The notes beneath the pieces were generated by a model that was given only the letters and a program-made list of their open reading frames with translations, made no database searches and had not been told where the DNA came from. Positions 1 through 7,349 of a DNA stretch of 33,291 nucleotides are shown here, one piece after another. A program made the translations under genes and the position numbers. This stretch comes from Oscillospiraceae bacterium (GTDB lineage: Bacteria; Bacillota; Clostridia; Oscillospirales; Ruminococcaceae), in assembly GCA_022508965.1 (NCBI GenBank), contig JAFLUD010000012.1, positions 1-33,291 of the forward strand, in the 5' to 3' direction. Numbering within the stretch: position 1 is the first letter of the stretch; every line of letters starts with the position of its first letter.

Positions 1-342
1 TACGCGGCGGGCGAGCTTAAGCACGGGACTATCTCGCTTATTGAGGACAACGTTCCGGTTATTACGGTGGCGACGCAGCAGAATATTCTCGCGAAGACCG
101 TTTCCAACATGGAGGAGGTCAAGGCGCGAGGGGCGAAGATCATCGCTATTTGCCGCAAGGGCACGGAGTTTGCCGATAACACCGTCGATATCAAACTCGA
201 GATCGACGCGGATATGGACGATATTCTGATCCCGCTGCCGACGGTCTGCACGCTGCAGCTTATCGCGTATTATACGAGCGTTCTGCGCGGTATCGACCCC
301 GACAAGCCCAGGAATCTCGCGAAGTCGGTTACTACGGAATAA
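1..342 (+). CDS. glmS: Glutamine--fructose-6-phosphate aminotransferase (isomerizing), C-terminal fragment, truncated by window start
   Basis: Frame 1 reads YAAGELKHGTISLIEDNVPVITVATQ...LQLIAYYTSVLRGIDPDKPRNLAKSVTTE-stop, the typical GlmS C-terminus. Confidence 0.95.
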   Translation, partial: YAAGELKHGTISLIEDNVPVITVATQQNILAKTVSNMEEVKARGAKIIAICRKGTEFADNTVDIKLEIDADMDDILIPLPTVCTLQLIAYYTSVLRGIDPDKPRNLAKSVTTE

Positions 343-366
343 ATCTGAGGGACGGTGGAAGTTTTC

Positions 367-1059
367 ATGAAAACGGTCATTATTCACGGACAGAGCCACA
401 AGGGTTCTACATATCATATTGCCCACGGATTGGCTGAAAAGATCGGCGGAGAGTTGACGGAATTTTTCCTGCCGAAAGATTTCGGGGAGTTCTGTCTGGG
501 CTGCACCAACTGTTTTGTGGAATCGGAAAAGAAGTGTCCGCACTATGAGGCGCTGAATCCGATCACGCAGGCTATGGACGCCGCGGATGTCATCATTCTC
601 GCGAGTCCCGTGTACGTTTATCACGCGACAGGTCCGATGAAGGCGTTTCTCGATCATTATGGGTATCGGTGGATGGTTCACTGCCCGGAGGAGTCGATGT
701 TCAAGAAGCAGGGGGTGTGCATTGCCACTGCGGCAGGCGCGGGAGTTAAGTCCACACTTAAGGATATGGCGGACAGCTTGTTTTTCTGGGGAGTCGCGGG
801 AATTTATCAATACGGTCTCGGAATTGCTGCGACCGATTGGGACAGCGTTGACGCGAAAAAGAAAGCCGCAATTGAAAAGAAGATAACCGCTATTGCGAAT
901 AAGATCGTTCGGAAAAACGGGAGGGTCGTTCCCGGGTTAAAAACAAAGGGAATGTTCAATATCATGCGGATGATGCAGAAAAACGGCTGGAACGAAAGAG
1001 ACGTCAGCTACTGGAAAGAGAAGGGTTGGACGGAGAATAAGCGTCCGTGGAAAACTTGA
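367..1059 (+). CDS. Flavodoxin-like NAD(P)H-dependent oxidoreductase (flavodoxin family)
   Basis: MKTVIIHGQSHKGSTYHIAHGLAEKI... FCLGCTNCFVES...VYVYHATGPMKAFLDHYGYRW; flavodoxin-fold NAD(P)H reductase pattern. ATG at 367. Confidence 0.8.
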   Translation: MKTVIIHGQSHKGSTYHIAHGLAEKIGGELTEFFLPKDFGEFCLGCTNCFVESEKKCPHYEALNPITQAMDAADVIILASPVYVYHATGPMKAFLDHYGYRWMVHCPEESMFKKQGVCIATAAGAGVKSTLKDMADSLFFWGVAGIYQYGLGIAATDWDSVDAKKKAAIEKKITAIANKIVRKNGRVVPGLKTKGMFNIMRMMQKNGWNERDVSYWKEKGWTENKRPWKT

Positions 1060-1074
1060 TTATAATAAAACGAG

Positions 1075-1097
1075 CCCCGAAGCTTTGCGCTTCGGGG
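1075..1097 (+). terminator. Hairpin terminator downstream of the flavodoxin gene
   Basis: CCCCGAAGC-TTTGC-GCTTCGGGG, 9-bp perfect stem, short T tract at 1104-1108. Confidence 0.6.
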
Positions 1098-1117
1098 TCA
1101 ACGTTTTTGAGGAGTTG

Positions 1118-1145
1118 TTGCATATTTCGCGATACTGCATATAAT
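1118..1145 (+). promoter_or_regulatory. Putative sigma70/sigmaA promoter of asnB
   Basis: TTGCAT (1118-1123), 16-bp spacer, TATAAT (1140-1145), upstream of an AAAGGAG ribosome-binding site. Confidence 0.5.
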
Positions 1146-1166
1146 ACTCCGAAAGGAGCGATTTTT

Positions 1167-2987
1167 ATGTGCGGAATTGCGGGCGAAATTAATTTTAAAC
1201 ATGAAATAAATGAACAGGTTCTTCGTGAAATGGCGAGGTGTCTCACTCCGAGAGGTCCCGACGCGGAGGGCTTTTTCTCGGACAGGAACGCGGGCTTTGC
1301 GCACCGCAGGCTTATCGTTATCGACCCCGAAAACGGCAAGCAGCCGATGTTCCACGAGAATCTGACGCTGATATACAACGGCGAGCTTTACAACACCGAC
1401 GAGCTGCGCGGAGATCTCATCAAAAAGGGCTACAAGTTCGCGGGGCACTCGGATACCGAGGTGGTGCTTAAGTGCTTTGCGGAGTACGGCGAAAAGTGCG
1501 TGGAGATGTTCAACGGGATATTCGCGTTTGCGGTGTGGGATTCCCGCTTGAAAAAGCTGTTTCTGGCACGCGACAGGATCGGCGTAAAGCCGCTGTTTTA
1601 CGCGATGACCGACGGGGGGATAGTTTTCGCGAGCGAGATAAAGGCGCTTTTGAAGCACCCCGAAATCAAGCCTGTTCTCACGCGAGAGGGCGCGGCGCAG
1701 ATAATGCTTGTCGGTCCTGCGCGTACCGTCGGGGACGGAGTGTTCCGCGATATCAAGGATATTCCCGCGGCGCACTGCGCGAGCTTTGACGAGAAGGGCT
1801 TGCGTATCAGCGAATACTGGAGATTGACGGCGATTCCACATAACGAGGACTTTGAGACATCGGCGGCGCACGTCCGCGAGCTTATCTTCGACGCGGTAAA
1901 ACGCCAGCTTGTGAGCGATGTGGGGATCTGCACGTTCCTTTCGGGGGGACTGGACAGCTCGGTCATCTCGGCGATCGCCGCAAAGGAGTTCGAGAAGCGC
2001 GGCGAGAAGCTGCACACGTTTTCGGTGGACTATGTTGACAACCGCAAGAACTTCCGTGCTTCGGCGTTCCAGCCCGACGAGGACGCTCCGTATATCGTGA
2101 AGATGGCGGAGTTCATCGGCTCAGAGCACATTAACGTCGAGCTTGACACTCCGCAGCTTGCGGACGCGCTTATCGACTCGACCTACGCGCGCGATCTGCC
2201 GGGAATGGCGGATGTGGACAGCTCGCTGTTCCTGTTTAGCAAGGAGATAAAGAAGCATTTTTCCGTGGCGGTCTCGGGCGAATGCGCGGATGAAATCTTT
2301 GGAGGTTATCCGTGGTATCACAGACCCGAGGTGATGTATTACAACGGATTCCCGTGGGCGGTGAGCGTTCCCGAACGCGGAGCTCTGATGAGAGATCCGA
2401 TGTCGCCCGATGAGGCGGAGGGGTTTGTTCGCGATATCTACGAAAAATGTCTTAGCGACGTTTCCTATCTCGACGGCGAGGACGCTTCGCAGAGGCGTTC
2501 GCGAGAGATGTTTATTCTAAACCTTAAATATTTTATGGCAACGCTGCTCGACCGCAAGGACCGTATGTCAATGGCACACGGACTGGAGGTGCGCGTTCCG
2601 TTTTGCGATTATCGGCTTGTGGAATACGCGTATAATATTCCTCAGAAATTCAGAGACTACAACGACCGCGAAAAGGGGATCGTGCGCTATGCGATGGAGG
2701 GTGTGCTTCCAAAGGACGTTCTCTGGCGCAAGAAAAGCCCGTATCCCAAGACCCACAACCCTAACTATCTGCGGCTTTTGAGCGACAGGCTGAAGGGGCT
2801 TCTGGATTCCGATAATTGCAGGCTGACCGAGATCGTCAACGCCGACCGCCTCCGCGAAATGCTGGATACCGACGGGGCGACGTTCACCAAAAACTGGTAT
2901 GGGCAGCTGATGACGGTCCCGCAGATATTTGCGTATTTCTTACAGATCGACAGCTGGCTGAAGCGTTACGACGTTATAGTTGAATAA
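1167..2987 (+). CDS. asnB: Asparagine synthase (glutamine-hydrolyzing)
   Basis: MCGIAGEI start with N-terminal nucleophile Cys, RGPDAEG, IYNGELYN, SGGLDSSVISA PP-loop, SGECADEIFGGYPWY. ATG 1167 preceded by GAAAGGAG; the upstream extension in the ORF track is not needed. Confidence 0.95.
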   Translation: MCGIAGEINFKHEINEQVLREMARCLTPRGPDAEGFFSDRNAGFAHRRLIVIDPENGKQPMFHENLTLIYNGELYNTDELRGDLIKKGYKFAGHSDTEVVLKCFAEYGEKCVEMFNGIFAFAVWDSRLKKLFLARDRIGVKPLFYAMTDGGIVFASEIKALLKHPEIKPVLTREGAAQIMLVGPARTVGDGVFRDIKDIPAAHCASFDEKGLRISEYWRLTAIPHNEDFETSAAHVRELIFDAVKRQLVSDVGICTFLSGGLDSSVISAIAAKEFEKRGEKLHTFSVDYVDNRKNFRASAFQPDEDAPYIVKMAEFIGSEHINVELDTPQLADALIDSTYARDLPGMADVDSSLFLFSKEIKKHFSVAVSGECADEIFGGYPWYHRPEVMYYNGFPWAVSVPERGALMRDPMSPDEAEGFVRDIYEKCLSDVSYLDGEDASQRRSREMFILNLKYFMATLLDRKDRMSMAHGLEVRVPFCDYRLVEYAYNIPQKFRDYNDREKGIVRYAMEGVLPKDVLWRKKSPYPKTHNPNYLRLLSDRLKGLLDSDNCRLTEIVNADRLREMLDTDGATFTKNWYGQLMTVPQIFAYFLQIDSWLKRYDVIVE

Positions 2988-2995
2988 TAAATATT

Positions 2996-3022
2996 CCCCG
3001 AAAAGCGAGCCGCCTTTCGGGG
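2996..3022. terminator. Bidirectional terminator-like hairpin between convergent genes
   Basis: CCCCGAAA...TTTCGGGG stem between the asnB stop and the minus-strand gene ending at 3029. Confidence 0.6.
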
Positions 3023-3028
3023 AAGTGT

Positions 3029-3514
3029 TTACTTTTTTTCTTTATACTTTTGGCAGGTGATTATTCCCAAAATACTGCCTGCGGCTATCACCGCAAGCAT
3101 TATGTATATCAGGATCTGCACGGTGGTAAGTTCGAGCGGGATCTGCAATGACACGCAGCGCGACCAGTTCGCGAAAAACAGGCTCAGCAGAACATTGAGG
3201 CTGTCGATGGTGAGGCGGAATTCCGTTTTGAATAGCTGTTCGCCTTTTTCGGTGAGCCTCAGTCCTAATTTTATCTTGTTTGTGAGAAAACCGGCGGCTG
3301 CGGTTATCGCTATGAATATTCCTCCAATAAGATGAGGATAGAAGCCGTAATATTTTGCGCCTGTCACGTCAAACTGTCCGTCTTCAGCGAAATGTATCCC
3401 TATCTTTTCGGGGAGGGTGTTCCATTTTATCAGAAAGAAAACGAGGCTTGCCGCAAGTATGAGTATGCTTGCGAAAAACAGTATACGGTGAAGTAGGATC
3501 GTTTTCTTGTTCAT
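3029..3514 (-). CDS. Small membrane protein, DUF1648-like N-terminus
   Basis: Several hydrophobic helices; 'WNTLPEKIGIHFAEDGQFD' resembles the DUF1648 signature. Confidence 0.55.
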   Translation of the reverse strand: MNKKTILLHRILFFASILILAASLVFFLIKWNTLPEKIGIHFAEDGQFDVTGAKYYGFYPHLIGGIFIAITAAAGFLTNKIKLGLRLTEKGEQLFKTEFRLTIDSLNVLLSLFFANWSRCVSLQIPLELTTVQILIYIMLAVIAAGSILGIITCQKYKEKK

Positions 3515-3535
3515 GCTTTTACCTCTTGGCGGGGG

Positions 3536-4846
3536 TCAATCTAGATTTTCGTTGATCTCGGTTATCGCTCTTACCAGCGGGGGACCGTAATCATGGGCGA
3601 GCTGTTCCCAATCCTCCGAAAGCGTCGGGCTGGTATAGATTTCGCCGATTAGCTCCTGTATGGACGCGTTTGAGGCGTTGTCCAAACAATAGCTTCCGAT
3701 CGACACCGCCGACAGATCGGCGTTGGAACGAAGGGCTTTGAGCATCTCTATATCGGCGGGCAGAAGATCGGTCTGCGAGGCAGTTTGTTCGCTGTTTTCG
3801 GCGGCTATTCGCGAGCAGTTTATAAAGCACGCCGCGCCTTTTATGTTCTTGGCGCGCTTGGGTACGAGAAAGCCCTCGGATAATGTATTGTACACGATTC
3901 CCTCGGCTTCCTCGTCAACAGGAAACGGCACTATACGAAGCTCCTCGGCAGAGTATTCGCGGCGTATCTGAGCGAGCGTTACGTCGTTCACCGAAAGAAA
4001 CGCACATTCGCCGCTTAAAATTGCCGCGGCGCCCGTGTCGGAGACGGGGGTGTAGTTCTCATTTACAAAAAGCGCGTTCTTTTTGAAATTATCGTCGTTA
4101 AGCCGAACCGCGAAGCCGTTTACGTCCGCGCTTACCAGCGATATTCCCGAGGAGGCGAGGAAGTTTTCGAGAACGTTCGCTCCGCCTATCTTCGGCGCGG
4201 CGACTAACATCTGCGACATTTTCGCGCGAGTCCAGGCGCCGTTTTTCCACAGCTCGGCGGGGTCTTCGAGTCCGAGCTGCTTGAAACGGGTGCTGTTGTA
4301 AATCAACACCTCGGGCGAGACGGTTACCTTCGTGGGGTAAAAATACCGCGCGCCGGCTGTTTCGCGGCTTATTATATAATCGTAATACTCCGCCCACTGG
4401 GGGGAGGCTATATCTATATACGTCGTAAGGTTTTCGTAAAGGTTTTTGGAGACCAGATAGGGGTAGCTGTTGTCCGAGCGGTCGCAGAGGTCGGGGGAGA
4501 GATCCGCGGAGATCCTTTCGGACAGCCGCGAGGCGAGATTCTTGGAGGTGACGAATTCGCAGGAGATGATTTTACCCGAAACGCCGTCCGCGTAATTTTT
4601 CAGATACAGCTCGGCTGCTTCGGAGCTCTCCAGATCCAACGCTCCCAGATAATCAAGATACGGGGTGTCGGGCATGGGGGTGCCTGTGGTTATGTCAAAC
4701 GGCGCGTCGGAGCTTTCATCGGGATCGTCTATCGGCAGACCAGAGGTCCCGACGGTGGAGGTGCTGTTCGTGTTTCCGGCGTCGCAGCCGACAAAAATCA
4801 CCACCGCCAAAAGCGCGCATACCGCTATCCAATGCCTTGCTTTCAT
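3536..4846 (-). CDS. Extracellular solute-binding lipoprotein (family 1-like)
   Basis: MKARHWIAVCALLAVVIFVGCDAG lipobox; body with periplasmic binding features (VLIYNSTRFKQLGLEDP..W, EGFLVPKRAKNIKGAACFI). Confidence 0.7.
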   Translation of the reverse strand: MKARHWIAVCALLAVVIFVGCDAGNTNSTSTVGTSGLPIDDPDESSDAPFDITTGTPMPDTPYLDYLGALDLESSEAAELYLKNYADGVSGKIISCEFVTSKNLASRLSERISADLSPDLCDRSDNSYPYLVSKNLYENLTTYIDIASPQWAEYYDYIISRETAGARYFYPTKVTVSPEVLIYNSTRFKQLGLEDPAELWKNGAWTRAKMSQMLVAAPKIGGANVLENFLASSGISLVSADVNGFAVRLNDDNFKKNALFVNENYTPVSDTGAAAILSGECAFLSVNDVTLAQIRREYSAEELRIVPFPVDEEAEGIVYNTLSEGFLVPKRAKNIKGAACFINCSRIAAENSEQTASQTDLLPADIEMLKALRSNADLSAVSIGSYCLDNASNASIQELIGEIYTSPTLSEDWEQLAHDYGPPLVRAITEINENLD

Positions 4847-4883
4847 AACCACACCTCCGTTCTGAAAATAATACACTATTATT

Positions 4884-4912
4884 AGTATAACATATTATCG
4901 CGCTGTTGTCAA
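4884..4912 (-). promoter_or_regulatory. Putative sigma70/A promoter for the solute-binding lipoprotein
   Basis: Reverse strand TTGACA - 17 bp - TATACT. Confidence 0.65.
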
Positions 4913-4962
4913 CTGCGTTGTGTTTTTCCCCTTGATAGAGTAATGATTTTCACAAAAAACCC

Positions 4963-4991
4963 TTGACAAATGTGCGAAAAAGTTGTATAAT
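4963..4991 (+). promoter_or_regulatory. Consensus sigma70/A promoter for the tubulin-like gene
   Basis: TTGACA (4963-4968), 17-bp spacer, TATAAT (4986-4991): both hexamers perfect. Confidence 0.75.
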
Positions 4992-5037
4992 ATTACTAAA
5001 ATGGATTAGTATGATTTATTCCGAAAGGAGTGCTTTT

Positions 5038-7323
5038 GTGGATATTGCCCAGAGAGTTGGTTGGTTCTCTCCCAAGCGTATTATGAAGCTGTATGACGGG
5101 AAAAAAGCCGCCTTCGGCAGCCGCAGACTGTTCATTATCGGGATCGGTGCGAACGGCGCGGATTGTCTGGTCAAATGCAAGGACATTGCTCAAAACCGTT
5201 ATAACCTTGATAAATCGAAGCTGCGTTTTTTGGGTATCGGTCTTAAGGAGCTGCTGGATGAAGCCGAATGCGAAGGCTCGGTTTTGGAAGCCGACGAGCG
5301 GCTGGATATAGACCCCGACGAGGCTATTTACCCGTATCTTAACGACCCCGCGACGCTTTCTCCGTATGCTAAGGACTGGTTTGACGAGGGACTTCGCAAC
5401 TATACTCCCAACAAGCCCGCATACGGGCTTACCAAGCGGCAGTGTGCGCGCGTGGCGCTGTTCCACTGCTTCGACAGGATCAAAAAGACTTTTGAGGACG
5501 CCGCACGCGGCTTTGATTCGGAAAAATCCCCGCTGGAGATCGTTTTTGCGGGGAACCTCGGCGACGCGTTTTTCGGGGGTATGTTCATCGACCTTGCGTA
5601 TATCGCGCGAGAGGTTTTCAATTCCGCGGAATATGCGGTTTCCGTGAACGCGTATATGCTCGCGGGAGACACCGCGCTTTTGCAGGGGCTGGACGGCAGA
5701 GATCTTGCGATATTCTATGCGAATACGGTTGTCACGAAGTCGGAATTGGACAAGTTTCAATTCCAGAAAAAAGAATATGCTCAGAGCTTTAACGATTCTT
5801 ACAAAATTACCAGCGACAAGCCGCCGTTTCAGTCCTGCACAATAAACTCCGCCGACACTACCTACGAGCTTACGCTGGAGAACACCGCGCTTAAGATCAT
5901 GTCGGGCTGTGCCGTTCTTTTCAGGCAGGACGACGACGCGGAGAGGCTGCTTTCATACAATATGCTGGGGAACAGCGAGAAGCACTATTTCAGGTATATC
6001 GGAAGCGGAGCGGCGATCGACGAGGTTCCGGTTGGGAAGATCGTAAGCTACATTACGCTTAAGCTGCTTGTGAACATCAACGGAATGCTTATCAACAATT
6101 CCGCGGGGGAGATGGAGCTTGGAATTATCGGAAGCAAGGTGACTCCCGACTCGATGCTGCTGGCTATGAAGGCGGGAGACGTTCCCAGAATGGAATTTGA
6201 CGAGACGCGCAACCCGCTGTTTTCGATGAAGTCCCTCAAAAACGGCTCGGAGGCTTCCAAAAACTATGTCAACGAGCGGCTGGAGACTATCGCGGAGCTT
6301 TGCAAGGAGGGCGCTAAGATCTACCCGGATGAGGCGTTCCAGCACATTTACAATATCTGCGAGCAGGCACGCTCCGATCTTGAAAAGGGTCCGTATTACG
6401 CGACGGAGATCGTGAGAAAGTGTTTGTCCGATCTGAAGGCGGCTATCGTTCACACCGAAACGGAGCTGGACGGCATCGACACGCTTATGTCGCACGAGGA
6501 GAAGCTGCTTCAGGCGGAATACCGCCGTCTTAAGGGTACGTTCGGGCTGTTCGGGGCGAAGACCAATGAGGCGTATATCGAGCAGCTAAAAAAATATGCC
6601 GACAGCAGACGCTTCAGGCTTACGGGGCAGACGCTTCTCGATTTTTACAACGAGCTTTACAAGAGGCTTAACGACTACTATACCAACGATTTGATGAACC
6701 TTACGCGTTTATTCGGCGAGGCTATTGATTATTTCAACCGTCTGCCGTCGGAATTCGCGGCGGAGCACGGCGGATTTGTGCATGACGCGTTCGATTTTTC
6801 GGATGAGAAAATTCTCGACAAGCTGAATCAGATGGCGGAGGCGATACCGCAATCGGCGTATCTGCACGCGTTCAAGCACAGCAGGCTGCTGGCTTCGGAG
6901 GATGATCCCGCGCACTTCGCGAGGGAGGCGGTCGCTATTACGAAGGCTTGTCTGGAGGGGATACTCGCTATCAATTACGACGAGTTCTGCACGCTGTTCG
7001 GGGTGGAGAAGACCGCCGCTAACGCTCTTGAGGACTGCGTTGAGAGGGTATCCGCGGATACGCCCGCCGAGGACGGAACGCCGCTTGAACGCGCGATCTG
7101 CCCGAAAGGTGTGAAGAAGGCGGAGCTTGCCGATCTGAAGGCGATCCACAACAGTCTGAACTTTATCTGGAACGACTCGGCGCTTTTGCATACCGTCATC
7201 GTTTTGCAGGTCAAGGGCGGCGTAAGGCTTGACGGCTTTAAGGACTATGAGCAATGGGAGAATATGCGCTATGCGTATGTTAACGATTCCCTCAAAAAAC
7301 ACGGAATTCACATTTTCAACTAA
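5038..7323 (+). CDS. Tubulin_2-like protein with degenerate nucleotide-binding motifs
   Basis: 'RLFIIGIGANGADCL' at the place of a tubulin-like GIGGTG loop and 'EIVFAGNLGDAFFGGMFIDLAYIARE' at the place of a ...GGTGSGMFIDxAYLxRE segment. GTG at 5038 with AAAGGAG; alternative ATG at 5011. Confidence 0.6.
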   Translation: MDIAQRVGWFSPKRIMKLYDGKKAAFGSRRLFIIGIGANGADCLVKCKDIAQNRYNLDKSKLRFLGIGLKELLDEAECEGSVLEADERLDIDPDEAIYPYLNDPATLSPYAKDWFDEGLRNYTPNKPAYGLTKRQCARVALFHCFDRIKKTFEDAARGFDSEKSPLEIVFAGNLGDAFFGGMFIDLAYIAREVFNSAEYAVSVNAYMLAGDTALLQGLDGRDLAIFYANTVVTKSELDKFQFQKKEYAQSFNDSYKITSDKPPFQSCTINSADTTYELTLENTALKIMSGCAVLFRQDDDAERLLSYNMLGNSEKHYFRYIGSGAAIDEVPVGKIVSYITLKLLVNINGMLINNSAGEMELGIIGSKVTPDSMLLAMKAGDVPRMEFDETRNPLFSMKSLKNGSEASKNYVNERLETIAELCKEGAKIYPDEAFQHIYNICEQARSDLEKGPYYATEIVRKCLSDLKAAIVHTETELDGIDTLMSHEEKLLQAEYRRLKGTFGLFGAKTNEAYIEQLKKYADSRRFRLTGQTLLDFYNELYKRLNDYYTNDLMNLTRLFGEAIDYFNRLPSEFAAEHGGFVHDAFDFSDEKILDKLNQMAEAIPQSAYLHAFKHSRLLASEDDPAHFAREAVAITKACLEGILAINYDEFCTLFGVEKTAANALEDCVERVSADTPAEDGTPLERAICPKGVKKAELADLKAIHNSLNFIWNDSALLHTVIVLQVKGGVRLDGFKDYEQWENMRYAYVNDSLKKHGIHIFN

Positions 7324-7349
7324 TTTATTCTTACTATTTTTGGAGCGGC

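Noticed and set aside
1047-1166. N-terminal extension of asnB in the ORF track
   Set aside because: It runs through a terminator hairpin and a putative promoter; the catalytic Cys must follow the Met at 1167 after processing.
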